Of a stretch of DNA of 64,000 nucleotides, positions 11,627-25,215 are shown piece by piece (the stretch's first letter is position 1; each line of letters starts with the position of its first letter). Made by a program: the position numbers and the translations under genes. This stretch comes from Halocaridina rubra. Its lineage: Eukaryota > Arthropoda > Malacostraca > Decapoda > Atyidae. The stretch lies in NCBI GenBank assembly GCA_037179515.1, contig JAXCGZ010011610.1, forward strand, positions 26,153 to 90,152. The letters run 5' to 3'. Under the pieces are notes generated by a model, which ran no database searches, was not told the origin of the DNA, and saw nothing but the letters and a program-made list of their open reading frames with translations.

Positions 11627-12369
11627 TTGTCTATTGAATGTGACCCTAGAACAGTGGTACATAGGTTGAGGAAATATAGTGATTCATTTAAGATCTATTT
11701 GGATTGCTTGGCCACGAAAACTGACAAGCAGAGGGTCAGCATCCTAATGCACATAGCAGGCCCAGAGGTTCAGGATATATTTAAAACACTAACCCCTGAG
11801 GATAATACATATAATAAAGCCATAGAAGCATTAGGGAACTATTTTAACCCCAGTGAAAACATCAGGTACGAACGAAGCCTATTCATGGTACTTGAGCCTC
11901 GAGAAAATGAGAGTATAGATATGTTTGTCGCAAGATTAAAGATGCAAAGTCAATTTTGCAAATATGATACCCATAACTCTGAGGAAGAATTAATAGTCGA
12001 CTTAGTCATTTGTAAATGCAAATCCAGTGAGCTTAGAGAAAAGCTATTACAAGCATAAGACTTGAATCTCCAAAAGTTGTTGGAAATTGCAAGAGCCTAT
12101 GAACAGTCTCGAGTTCAAAACAAAAGGATTGAAGAAAATTATAAAAAAAACCTCAGTATGGAAGTGTAAATAATGTAATGCAGTACAAACAACCAAATAA
12201 ATCAAGCTCAAGTAACCATAAATCACAAAAAACAGGAAACTTTGAAAAAAGGTATAAGAACAATACTTCCAATTACTGGCAAGGGAATAAAGCACAGACA
12301 CCTAATAGTAACAAATATAAAGAATGTTACAGGTGTGGTAATAATAATCATCATCAGAATGATATATGA
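11627..12369 (+). pseudogene. Gypsy-type Gag, broken
   Basis: Open from 11,627 to 12,058 (143 residues): a capsid-like helical region with FKIYLDCLATKTDKQRVS and FVARLKMQSQFCKY. A TAA at 12,056-12,058 and further breaks precede a zinc-knuckle remnant near 12,324. This reads CYRCGNNNHH and then Ile where the fourth metal ligand (Cys) should be. Gag packages the element RNA; this one cannot be complete. Confidence 0.75.
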
Positions 12370-12475
12370 AAATGGCATTCACAAAACAAAAGATAAGATA
12401 AAAGCAGTATGGGAAGCTAAAGTACAAGCAAATGATAGAGTTGCAATCATTTCTTGGATTATGAACATTCTATGC
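12370..12475 (+). other. Deletion zone of the Gypsy-type pol
   Basis: Only about 100 nt separate the nucleocapsid remnant from the last part of the reverse transcriptase. The protease and the RT palm with its catalytic Asp box are missing, which implies an internal deletion of well over 1 kb. Confidence 0.65.
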
Positions 12476-13050
12476 AAAATTTATTAAAGATTTAGCAACA
12501 ATAGCTCATCCCTTATACCAGCTATTAAAGAATGAGGTAAAGTGGAAATAGTCACAGGAGTGTCAGAATGCTTTTGAAAAAATAAAAAAGGAGATTTGTT
12601 CTGATAAGTTTTTAGTACACTTTAAAGAAAATCTTCCTTTAAAATTAGTATGTGACGCCTCACAAGTTGGAATAGGTTGTGTCTTAGCACATGAAATGCC
12701 AGATGGCACAGAAAAACCTATTGCGTTTGCTTCAAGATTGTTGAATAAAGCTGAGCAAAATTATTCTCAAATAGAGAAGGAAGGCTTATCATTGATCTAT
12801 GGAGTTAAGAAATTTCACATGTATTTGTATGGAAAGAAAATGTTTGCTTTGGTCACTATTAGCTATTTTAGGTCCAAAAGCAGGACTACGAACGCTAGTT
12901 GCAGCTAGACTCCAGCGATGGGCAATAATATTAGCTGCTTATAATTACTCATTAGAGTATAGACCCACTAGTAAAATGGGAAATGCAGATGCATTGTCAC
13001 AATTACCAGTAGAAAAATCACAGAAGGTCATGAAAAGTCCATACTATTAA
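12476..13050 (+). pseudogene. Gypsy-type RT end and RNase H, broken
   Basis: KFIKDLATIAHPLYQLLK is the conserved RT-RNase H connection of Gypsy elements. Then LVCDASQVGIGCVL (first RNase H Asp), KPIAFASRLLNKAE and EKEGLSLIYGVKKF. A frameshift near 12,850 leads to RWAIILAAYNYSLEYRP and NADALSQLP. A stop at 12,549-12,551 also breaks the frame. Confidence 0.8.
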
Positions 13051-13070
13051 TTGAAACTCAGAACTTACCC

Positions 13071-14249
13071 TTGAGAGCAAAGAACATTGGACAAAGCACA
13101 ACAAGAGATAAGGTCCTATGTGAATTGAAAGAATATTTGATGACAGGAAATGATAAGTTCTTAGAAGCAGAAGAGTGTCAAGCTTATAAAGCAGTCAAGG
13201 AAGAATTAAGTATAGAACAAGACTGTATCTTGAGAGGAGCTAGAGTAGTAATTCCTATGCAGCTCAGAAGAAAGGTTTTGGAAGAAATACATGAAGGTCA
13301 TCAAGGAATTGTAAAGTAAAAAGCTATAGCCAGAAGTTTCATATGGTGGCCAAATGTAGATAAAGATATAGAGGATTATATAAAGGATTGTCAGGATTGT
13401 GCATTACAGCAAAACAACCCTAAGTTAATAAGTTTACACCCATGGGAATGTGCAAGATATCCATATCAGAGACTGCATATTGATTATGCAGGACCCTTTC
13501 TGGGAAATTCTTATTTAGTAGTAGTTGATGCTTATAGTAAATGGCCTGACATTATTCCAATGCAGACAACAACTTCTCTAAATGCAATTAAAGTCCTCAT
13601 GACATTATTTTCTACTCATGGTATTCCAGAGAGAGTAGTTACAGATAATGGTCCTCAGTTCTGTTCAGAAGAGTTTGAGAATTTCTTAAAGGTAAATGGC
13701 ATTAGACATACATTATCTGCACCCTATCACCCAGCAACAAATGGTGAAGCAGAAAGAATGATACAAACCTTTAAAAATGCAATGAAAACGTGTAATGCTA
13801 ATGCCATGAACATTCATAATTCTCTTAATAAGTTTTTACTCACATATAGGACAACACCTCATATAGCAACAGGTGTTTTCCCTTCATTTTTATTGATGGG
13901 AAGGAGACTCAGATGAAAGTTAGATCTACTTCTACCTGACTCAAAAGGTAAAAAAGAAAATGAAATATATGAAAGGTTGAAAGGAATTGGAAAGATTAGA
14001 CAATTCAGTGAAAATGATAGCGTAGTAGTCAGAATGTATAACAATAAGGAAAAATGGTCTAAAGGAAAAGTTAAAAAGAAGTTAGGAAATCTGAACTACA
14101 AAGTAGCATTGGATGATGGCAAGGTAGTCAGACGACACATTGACCAGCTACAACCCAGTGGTAAAGATCCAGGGAGATCAGAAAGAGTTGAGTCTGTATT
14201 ACCTGATTGGAGGAACAGAGGAAAGCCTCCAGAAATTTTAGACTTATAA
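13071..14249 (+). pseudogene. Gypsy-type integrase, frame broken at two or more places
   Basis: Order of motifs: HEGHQGIVK and CQDCALQQ (HHCC zinc domain, with a stop at about 13,317), LHIDYAGPF, VVTDNGPQF and NGEAERMIQ (the three acidic catalytic positions D, D, E), then WSKGKVKKKLGNLNYKV and a GPY/F-like C-terminal module ending HIDQLQPS. A stop near 13,914 separates core from C-terminus. Integrase joins element DNA to the host genome. Confidence 0.85.
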
Positions 14250-14366
14250 GGAAATATGTAGTAATATAGTTACCTTATTTCAATATGTATCCTAGGTGTA
14301 ATTTTGTATCTCATGTAACTTATTGTTTAAATAAAAGGGGCCAATTCATTTTAGGGGAAAGGAGTC
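14250..14366 (+). other. Gypsy-type 3' untranslated region with polypurine tract
   Basis: A purine run AGGGGAAAGGAG at 14,353-14,364 lies directly before the 3' LTR, the usual place for second-strand priming. Confidence 0.65.
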
Positions 14367-14794
14367 TGTTATGTATTTAAGCAGTTTTGTATTTTGTCAA
14401 AGATATTCTCCATTTAAAATTACCGCTTTCTATAAGCAAATGAATAATATTCTTAAGTACAAAGAGTATGACTTGAAAGAAACCTAGATAGGATGTAATT
14501 CCTTTATCTTTGATTCTTTGTAAAGTACTTATGGTTTTGATCCCTCTAAGTAGATTCTCATTTGTTCTTGTAATTTCATTAGTCGAAAGTTTATGTAACA
14601 TATTATTAACTTCTACATAATAAACCCTGTTGAGGAAGAAGTGTTTTATATACCTCTTATTAATCCTAAGTCATCTGTGACGAAAATGGGATATGTGACA
14701 TAATAATAACATTTATAAATAAAGAGGCTCACACTCGGCAACATAAAAGATATCTACAAGATTATTATCATTCTTGCAGGTAAGAAACACATTA
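14367..14794 (+). repeat. 3' LTR of the Gypsy-type element
   Basis: This LTR is 428 bp and uninterrupted. It starts TGTTATG and ends CACATTA, and matches both halves of the 5' LTR. It ends at the resumption of CR1 copy A (DKCWK codons). Confidence 0.87.
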
Positions 14795-16687
14795 GGGACA
14801 AATGCTGGAAAAGCCATAGGAGAAGAAAAAACATAAATGCCTGGCAAACCTACAAAAGAGCAAGAAATGATTACCTAAGTAAAAGAAGAGAGGCAGAGAG
14901 AGACTATGAGAGGGACATCACCAGGAAGGCTATAGTAAAGCCCAAGCTTTTCCGCAGCTTTATCAGAGGAAAACTGAAGGTAAAAAAACAGGTTTTAAGG
15001 CTTAAGAGAGAGGATGGAAGCATCACTGAGACGGATGAAGAGATCTGCAAAAAAATTGAACAAGGAGTTTCAGTCAGTATTTACAATAGAAAATACCCCA
15101 CCCTCTCAGATTGCAGAGATAGAAGCTCAAGGGCCGTTATTAGAGAACATCAACCCTACAGCCACAGAGGTATGCAAAGCGCTGATGGAGTTAGATGTTC
15201 ATAAAGCTACAGGTCCTGATGATATATCGACTCATGTACTTAAAAAATGCACAAAATCATTATCACTGGCACTAAGTATCATATTTAAAAAGTCACTGGA
15301 GTCAGGGGAGATTCCAAGATGCTGGAAACATGCAAACATGATACCTATCTTCAAAAAGGGAAGGAGGGATACGGCTCTAAACTATAGACCTGTTTCCTTG
15401 ACCAGCATAGTTTGCAAAGTTATGGAGAAACTACTAAGGAAACATATCTCTCTTCACTTGGAATCCTTCAACTTTTTGTCAGAGAGGCAACATAGCTTCA
15501 GAGAAGGTAGATCAACAGTAACAAAGTTATTGGAATTTTATGATGAGGTAAGCCGAATCTTACAGGAAAGAGAGGGCTGGGCAGATTGCATATGTCTAGA
15601 CTTCCAGAAAGTGTTTGACACTGTTCCACATGGGAGACTTATTAAGATGCTGCAAGCAATGACTAGAATAGGTGGAAATGTCTTGGAATGGATAAAAACT
15701 TACTTAGAAGGAAGGTAACAGAGGGTTAGAGTAAGACACTCAGTGTCCGAATGGAGAAGAGTTAGTAGTGGAGTTCCACAGGGTTCAGTTTTAGGGCCAC
15801 TTTTGTTCTTTGTATATGTATGTTTGCAGATGATGCAAAGATTGTGAAGAAAGTAGGAACGAGAACAATGGTAGAGAACTTCAGGAGGATCTAAATAGTC
15901 TGCATGAGTGGTCAGAAGAGTGGCTAATGAAATTCAGTACTTCAAAATGTAAGGTAATGAGAATGGGTACAAGTGCAAGAAGGCCCAAGCTTGACTACTC
16001 GGTGGCTGGAGTACAACTTCAAGAGACAGAAAATGAGAGAGATCTAGGAGTAAACATACTGGCAGATTTGTCTCCAGAAATACATATAAATGGCATAGTA
16101 AGGGCAGCATATGCATTCTTATCAAATGTAAGGGTAGCCTTCAGGCACATGTACAAGGAAATGTTCAGAAATATTTATGTAACCTATGTGAGGCCAAAAC
16201 TCGTATATGCAGCCCCCTTTTGGAATCTGCACTTGAAAAAGCACATAGCTAAGCTTGAAAAAGCTCAAAAACATGCCACGAAACTGGTGCCAGAAATACG
16301 CAATCTCAGTTATGATGAGAGGCTGAGGGAATTAGACTTACCATCACTCGAAGCTAGAAGAGTGAGGGGGGATATGGTGACAGTCTTTAAATTCCTTCAT
16401 GGTTATGATAGAGTGGATAGGGATCGATATTTTGATATGGCTGGCTCTAGAACTAGAGGTCATAGTTTGAAGCTTCGTAAGAAAAGTTCTTTGCAGGATG
16501 TAAGGAAATACTTTTTCAGTGTAAGAGTAGTTGATAATTGGAATTGGCTAAGCGAGGAAGTAGTTAATGCTATCTCAATCCAAAGTTTTAAGGACAGGTA
16601 TGATAAGTATCACTAAGTCTAAAATGGAACCGATGAGGAGACGGGAAGATACGAGCTTTGGGCTCTTTTCCATAAACACAATTAGGT
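14795..16687 (+). mobile_element. CR1-like LINE copy A, 3' part
   Basis: Resumes copy A at codons for DKCWK after the LTR element. RT motifs are present (15,014-15,718) but broken by frameshifts and a stop after YLEGR. About 33 nt that encode NDLPESVNSFM in other copies are missing near 15,820. The C-terminal part is open at 15,927-16,616. The tail is cut after ACAATTAGGT at 16,687. Confidence 0.88.
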
Positions 16688-16805
16688 GATAGAAGCTCAA
16701 GGGCCGGTATTAGAGAACATCAACCTTACAGCCACAGAGGTATGCAAAGCGCTGATGGATTGATATGTTCATAAAGCTACAGGTCCTGATGACATATCAC
16801 CTCAT

Positions 16806-18224
16806 GTGCTTAAAAAATGCTCAAACACAATATCAGTGGCACTAAGTATCATATTTAAGGAGTCACTGGAGTCGGGGGAGATTCCAAGATGCTGGAAACA
16901 AGCAAATGTGATACCTATCTTCAAAAAGGGAAGGAGGGATACGGCTCTGAACTATAGACCAGTTTCCTTGACCAGCATAGTTTGCAAAGTTATGGAGAAA
17001 CTACTAAGGAAACATATCTCTCTTCACTTGGAATCCTTCAACTTTTTGTCAGAGAGGCAACATGGCTTCAGAGAAGGTAGATCAACAGTAACAAACTTAT
17101 TAGAATTTTATGATGAGGTAAGCCAAATCTTACAGGAAAGAGAGGGCTGGGCAGATTGCATATTCCTAGACTTCCAGAAAGCGTTTGACACTGTTCCACA
17201 TGGGAGACTTATTAGGAAGCTGCAAGCAATGGCTAGAATAGGTGGAAATGTCTTGGAATGGATAAAAACTTACTTAGAAGGAAGGGAACAGAGGGTTAGA
17301 GTAAGACACTCAGTGTCTGAATGGAGAAGAGTTAGTAGTGGAGTTCCACAGGGTTCAGTTTTAGCGCCACTTTTGTTCCTTGTATATGTAAATGACCTAC
17401 CAGAGTCTGTAAATTCATTCATGAATATGTTTGCAGATGATGCAAAGATTGTGAAGAAAGTAAAAAACGAGAACAATGGTAGAGAACTTCAGGAGGATCT
17501 AAATAGTCTGCATGAGTGGTCAGAAAAGTGGCTAATGAAATTCAATACTTCAAAATGTAAGGTAATGAGAATGGGTACAAGTGCAAGAAGGCCCAAGCTT
17601 GACTACTCGGTGGCTGGAGTACAACTTCAAGAGACAGAAAATGAGAGAGATCTAGGAGTAAACATACTGGCAGATTTGTCTCCAGAAATACATATAAATG
17701 GCATAGTAAGGGCAGCATATGCATTCTTATCAAATGTAAGGGTAGCCTTCAGGCACATGGACAAGGAAATGTTCAGAAATATTTATGTAACCTATGTGAG
17801 GCCAAAACTCGAATATGCAGCCCCCTTTTGGAATCCGCACTTGAAAAAGCACATAGATAAGCTTGAAAAAGTTCAAAGACATGCCACGAAACTGGTGCCA
17901 GAAATACGCAATCTCAGTTATGATGAGAGGCTGAGGGAATTAGACTTACCAACACTCGAAGCTAGAAGAGTGAGGGGGGATATGGTGACAGTCTTTAAAT
18001 TCCTTCATGGTTATGATAGAGTGGATAGGGATCGATATTTTGATATGGCTGGCTCTAGAACTAGAGGTCATAGTTTGAAGCTTCGTAAGAAAAGTTCTTT
18101 GCAGGATATAAGGAAATACTTTTTCAGTGTAAGAGTAGTTGATAATTGGAATTGGCTAAGCGAGGAGGTAGTTAATGCTATATCAATCCATAGTTTTAAG
18201 GACAGGTATGATAAGTATCACTAA
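16806..18224 (+). pseudogene. CR1-like RT fragment, open for 472 codons (copy E2)
   Basis: Contains the NYRPVSLTSI, QHGFREGRST, DFQKAFDTVPHG, GVPQGSVLAP and FADDAKI motifs and the full C-terminal domain to YDKYH, without any stop. It is upstream-truncated and has a frame slip near 16,760, so it cannot make a whole ORF2 protein. The lack of stops points to a young insertion. Confidence 0.85.
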
Positions 18225-18248
18225 GTATAAAATGGAACCGATGAGGAG

Positions 18249-18281
18249 ACGGGAAGATACGAGCTTTGGGCTCTTTCCCGT
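18249..18281 (+). other. Conserved 3' stem-loop of the CR1-like LINE (representative)
   Basis: ACGGGA pairs with TCCCGT as outer stem, and GAGC pairs with GCTC as inner stem around TTTGG. The same element is found at the 3' end of copies A, B, C, D, E3 and E4, just upstream of the tail. The role as RT recognition hairpin is inferred from related LINEs. Confidence 0.7.
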
Positions 18282-18282
18282 A

Positions 18283-18317
18283 AACACAATTAGGTAATCA
18301 CAATTAGGTAATCACAC
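18283..18317 (+). repeat. CR1-like LINE tail repeat (representative)
   Basis: Two copies of the 14-bp unit ACAATTAGGTAATC followed by ACAC. Copies B, D, E3 and E4 have the same arrangement. CR1-group LINEs end in short tandem repeats rather than poly(A). Confidence 0.85.
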
Positions 18318-18495
18318 AGTAGTTGATAATTGGAATTTGCTAAGCGAGGAGGTAGTTAATGCTATCTCAATCCATAGTTTTAAGGACAGGTATGATAAGT
18401 ATCACTAAGTCTAAAATGGAACCGATCAGGAGACGGGAAGATACGAGCTTTGGGCTCTTTCCCGTAAACACAATTAGGTAATCACAATTAGGTAA

Positions 18496-18527
<32 letters not shown>
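18318..18527 (+). mobile_element. CR1-like LINE copy E3, 3' fragment, in the tail of E2
   Basis: Only the last part of ORF2 and the 3' UTR (from VVDNWN codons). It ends with two tail units and an (AC)n run at about 18,497-18,527. Confidence 0.88.
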
Positions 18528-20631
<2,104 letters not shown>

Positions 20632-20732
20632 CCAATCAACGTTGCGTATTCCTTAAGCTTTACATAATGTATATCTGTAACTTCTTACCTTGTACTTGAT
20701 AAATACACATACAAGAGCCATATTCTCCCTTA

Positions 20733-22795
20733 TCTCTCTTCACTCGGAATCCTTCGACTTTTTGTCAGTGAGACTGTAATGTGGTGAGATACTGATTACG
20801 AGTTGACCGATTTGTTTACCAATATATAAGACATTGCAAACGTCAAAGAATCTCTAATTAATTAAAATTTACTTTATTTTGCTATTTCTTTTATTGATAA
20901 TGTTAAAAATTTAATATAATTAATGATATGATGATTGATTTGAGCTCATTTGTATGTAGGTTGTAGCATGAGGTTATCATATGACTCAAAGACCTGTGCA
21001 CTGACTATTTACTATTCTATAAAACACCGAATTTTAACTGGTTTTGATTTAAGCTTTTAAGTATATAAATTATTGAGTATGCAGTGTTTGTAAAAAATTA
21101 TTAACTTATCTAAAATAAATTAACTTGCTTTGTTTATGTTTATTGAATTATTTACTTTTTGTCAGTAGTCCACACTGCATAGTCAATATTCCCTACGGAT
21201 TCTTCATGACTCGTTTCACCTATCCTTGGGTGGAGATCTACACTAACTAATGTTTTATGCTGTAATAATGTATATGTTCTTTATCTAATTTAGTATATTT
21301 TTTTTAATATTTGATGTATATTTTACTGTCATCTTTATTTTCATATGTTTTATATATGTCAGAGATGTACAAGTACAAAAAAATTTATTTGTATCAATAG
21401 TTATATAAGCTTATTTTTTTTTTATTGCCACCTGGTACTGACAGCACGGTCTTCATATATAATTATTCAGACATTTCAGAATTATAGGTAGCCACTTTTT
21501 GGGCTAAATGAATAATAAAGAATAAGAAGATTCTTATTAGCCTAACAAGAGCATAAATGTTGACGGGCCTTTACAAGGCAACATGGCTTCAGAGAAGGTA
21601 GATCAACAGTAACAAACTTCTTAGAAATTTATGATGAGGTAAGCCAAATCTTACAGGAAAGAGAGAGCTGGGTAGATTGAATATTCCTAGACATCCAGAA
21701 AGCATATGACACGGTCCCACTCGGGAGACTTATTAAGAAGCTACAGGCAATGGCGAAAATAGGTGGACATATCTTGGAATAGATAAAAACTTACTTAGAA
21801 GGAAGGGAACAGAGGGTTAGCGTAAGACACTCAGTGTCTGAATGGAGAAAGGCTAGTAGTGGAGTTCCACATGGTTCAGTTTTAGAGCCACTTTTGTTCC
21901 TTGTATATATAAATGACCTACCAGTCTGTAAATTCATTCATGAATATGCTTGCAGATGATGAAAAGATTGTGAAGAAAGTAAGAGTCGAGAATAATGGTA
22001 GAGAATTTCAGAAAGACCTAAATAGTCTGCATGAGTGGTCAAAAAAGTGGCTAATGAATTTCAATACTTCTTAATGCAAGGTGATATGAATGGGTACAAG
22101 TGCAAGAAGATACAAGCTTGACTATGCAATGGCAGGGGCAGAACTTCAAGAGAAAGAGAATGAGAGAGATCTAGGAGTAAACATACTGGCAATTTTTTCC
22201 CCATAAATGTACATAAATGGCATAGTAAGGGCAGCATATGCTTTCTTAGCAAATGTACCGGTAACCTTTAAGGACATGGACAAGGAAATGTTCAGAAATA
22301 TTTATATAACCTATGTGAGGCCAAAGTTTGAAGCCGTAGCCCCCTTTTGGAAGCCACACTTGAAAAAGCACGTAGTTAAGCTTGAAAAAGTTCAAAGACA
22401 TGCCACGTAACTGGTACCAGAAAGATGCAATCTCAGTTATGAGGAGAGGCTTAGGGAATTAGATTTACCATTACTTGAAAATAGAAGAATGAGTGGGGAT
22501 ATGGTGATGGTTTTTAAATTTTTTCATGGTTATCACAGAGTGGATAGGGATTGTCATTTTGATATGGCTTGCACTAGAATTAGAGGTCATAGTTAAAAGT
22601 TCGTAAGAAAACGTTTTTGCAGGATGTAAGGAAGTAATTTATTAGTGTAAGAGTGGTCGATAATTGGAATTCACTCAGCGAGGAGGTAGTTAATGGTAAC
22701 TCAATCCATAGGTTTAAGAACAAGTATGATTAGTATCACTAAGTACAAAATACGAGCTAGGGGTTCTTTCCCGTAAGCACAGTTTGGCAATTACA
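20733..22795 (+). mobile_element. CR1-like LINE copy F, old and degenerate, interrupted
   Basis: Segments 20,733-20,772 and 21,577-22,795 follow one another in the LINE (SLHLE...LSVR, then QHGFREGRST). Many substitutions, stops and small deletions set it apart from copies A-E. MLADDEKI replaces the FADDAKI box. The 3' stem-loop and tail are eroded. Confidence 0.82.
20773..21576. mobile_element. Insertion of about 800 bp in CR1 copy F, unclassified
   Basis: LINE sequence stops at GTGAG and resumes at GCAACATGG. The inserted sequence begins ACTGTAATG and ends TTACAAG, with at most 5-6 bp of inverted similarity. No open frame of note. Confidence 0.5.
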
Positions 22796-23500
22796 GTGGT
22801 CGCAATCCCCTTGTAAGGGAGTAGCCAAGTCAAAACACACACTTTCGTCAAAGGCCATTTTAACCTATCATTACTCTTAGTTCCTTTGGAATAGAGTCCC
22901 ACTACAATTCCCCCTCCCCCCACCATCAACACACTGCTGGGATCATTACAGGGTAAGTGGGCATTGATCTTCTGCCGTGAGGTCCGACAGTCCTAGCTGC
23001 TTTACCCTTACTGTTTCATCCTATAGCAACCTCCCCACACCCACCCATTCCATTTTACAGCACTGAGCAAGAACGGGAAAGCCCTTTGGCAAGAGTCACC
23101 TATTCACAATCTCTTTTCACCCACCCTCATCTCTTTCACTCTCTCCTCCCTGCTCCACTGACATACCTCGTGCACCGAAGGAATTTGGCATCATGTTAAA
23201 TAAAATTGGTGTATATTTTTTCTTGTTCTACAAAAATATTTGGAGATAAATAGCAAAAAAAAAAAAAAAATATTTGTTCAGCTGTTCTACCTAACAGTAT
23301 TTCCTAGCTTAAGTGGCTAGCAGAAAGGTAGGGAAACTGTTTTTACCTCTAGAGATACAGTTGGTTATGTTTTTGGTACATTGATGGACTGTCAAGTGCG
23401 TTCTAAGTTCCGAGTCCCGGAATAAATTTCGTAAATTTAACTAATTGCGTTTAAGACTGGTCTGCAATACAAATTGTCCAAGTGCAAACCCACCTCATTC
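22796..23500. other. No gene recognised
   Basis: Mixed sequence with CT-rich patches (23,000-23,170) and an A17 run near 23,254. No coding or repeat call can be supported. Confidence 0.5.
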
Positions 23501-23569
23501 CATGCAGAAAAAAAGAAGAAGATTGATGTGTATTGGACAGCAGTGGTATCTGTCTTCTTGACCCTGTCC

Positions 23570-23968
23570 ACTCGGTTCCACACCGAAAATTCCTCCAAAG
23601 AAATTTTCTCCCCACCAGTTTTTCACCCCACGAAACCTAACAATGAAACAAACTTAAGGCAAACAATTATAAAATTGAAATGTATTGGTTAATTGGTGGA
23701 ATTTTCGTGTGGTGGAAACTTATGGGGAGAAAATGTCTTGGTGGATTTTACGGGTTACCGTCAAATCAGTAGGCATAAAAAGGTGCACAAGTTCCGCTAT
23801 TCGACTCCCCATGGTAACTTGTACAATAAGTCGCTATCACAGCTATTTGGAGGAAGTAATAGCATTCCTCTTGAAGTGCTTATAGAGTCAAAAGGCTTAG
23901 CAATTACATTATTAGAATTGAGGTCACTCACGGATAAGTATCTTCACGATATAGGGATCAAATAAAGG
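23570..23968 (+). other. Unassigned open stretch with local inverted repeats
   Basis: The frame at 23,693-23,965 encodes 90 residues beginning MVEFSCGGNLWGE. Its C-terminal part (LTDKYLHDIGIK) resembles the end of a SAM domain, but this is too short to call. Sequence near 23,573-23,640 is partly the reverse complement of 23,690-23,760. It may be an exon, a pseudogene or a transposon piece. Confidence 0.25.
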
Positions 23969-24216
23969 TAAATATGAATTGTAGAGCCTAATATTTACAA
24001 TACAGGAAACAAAGAAACTTCTTTACCATATACTTTTGTCCACAACACAGACTGGTCTGGTCTGTTAGAGTGAATAAGCCTTTTGGGAATGTAATGCTTA
24101 AGATAATGTTGCCCAAATACTGGCAGTATTACAAATCAAACACCCAAGAAGAAAAAGTCATTATATGTTTGGATAACACAGAAAAATTCTCTGGTGCTCA
24201 ATACTTTCCTGTAGAC

Positions 24217-24869
24217 CAGCGTTTCTCAACCGGTGTGCCCTGAAAGGTAGCCAGGCGCACCCCAAATTAATATGCAAGTGTAATTCATTATTTTGTTTTT
24301 TATATAAAAAAATCTCTCTCTCTCTCTCTCTCGAGAGAGAGAGAGAGAGAGAATGGTTGATATAAAATCTTAGAACAAGCCATCCTAAAGCATGTGAGAA
24401 GCAGCTATAATGACATTTGAGTACAGGAATCGGCGGTAATCATTTGACCTATATGCCGCGAGGGACATTTTAAAAATTGAACGTAAAGAGATGTCAATTC
24501 ATCAATTTTGGATATCCATCAAAGAATATCCTTCAATAGCTCGTAAAGTACTGAATATTTTATTTCAGTTCTCCATATCATACCTATGTGAATTAGAATT
24601 TTCTGCATTTACCAACATTAAATGTGAAAATAGATCTAATATTAGATGTATTGATGAGGAAATGGGAGTACTGCCAAACCACATCAAGCACACTTGATAA
24701 AATATATTGTAATATCTTAAAAGTACATGCTTCTTTCATGAGCCATTTTTATAATTTTACTATTTTGCAATTTTATGGATAATTTTATCTCACTGATATA
24801 GTAATTGCGCCTCAGAGTTTTAATTACTCTACAAGTGCGTCCTGATTTAAAAAAGGTTGAGAAACACTG
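24217..24869 (+). mobile_element. hAT DNA transposon, internally deleted
   Basis: Terminal inverted repeats CAGCGTTTCTCAACC and GGTTGAGAAACACTG. Perfect 8-bp target duplication CTGTAGAC at 24,209-24,216 and 24,870-24,877. The 8-bp duplication and CAG..CTG ends are diagnostic of hAT. A (CT)n(GA)n palindrome lies inside at about 24,312-24,352. Confidence 0.95.
24485..24697 (+). pseudogene. hAT transposase C-terminal dimerisation domain remnant
   Basis: Encodes FWISIKEYPSIARKVLNI, SYLCELEFSAFTNIK and CIDEEMGV, which match the C-terminal hATC domain of ZBED5/FAM200-like transposases. The rest of the transposase is absent. Confidence 0.8.
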
Positions 24870-24877
24870 CTGTAGAC

Positions 24878-25215
24878 AATCGACTCGTGTAGCTCCTTTA
24901 TCTTCAACGAAAAGAAAGATCAAGAAATTATTGCTCTTTATTAAAGAGGTAACTTTCGTGCACTGGATATCCTAACATGCATACGTGTTCTGATGCTTTT
25001 CTTGGGGTATGCCTAAAGCTGGTTCTTTGTAGCTCTTAAACGTTTTCATGTAAAATTGTATGGCAGAAAAAAATAATTATTATACAATGAATAAAGTACT
25101 TGATAGGATAAAGTTCTCTCAGTCCAATCAATTTACCACCCACATACATACGTATAGGACAGTATAAACATGAATATGTAGAAGAAATCTAATATTAACT
25201 CAAAAATATGTCATA
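24878..25215. other. No feature recognised
   Basis: AT-rich spacer between the hAT element and the tRNA-like array. Confidence 0.5.

Larger units (their letters stand above)
2669..14794 (+). mobile_element. Ty3/Gypsy-type LTR retrotransposon, split by younger insertions
   Basis: LTRs at 2,669-3,027 plus 11,167-11,246, and at 14,367-14,794. The internal region is 11,247-14,366. It sits inside CR1 copy A. The internal part keeps Gag, RNase H and integrase sequence but lacks a recognisable protease and most of the reverse transcriptase. The element is defective. Confidence 0.85.
16688..18317 (+). mobile_element. CR1-like LINE copy E2, 5'-truncated, in the tail of copy A
   Basis: Begins inside ORF2 (EAQGPVLENINLTATEV codons) directly after the tail of copy A. 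It ends with the 3' stem-loop (18,249-18,281) and two 14-bp tail units. Confidence 0.9.

Noticed and set aside
24310..24352. (CT)n(GA)n palindrome as a regulatory GAGA site
   Set aside because: It lies inside a hAT transposon and looks like ordinary microsatellite growth.
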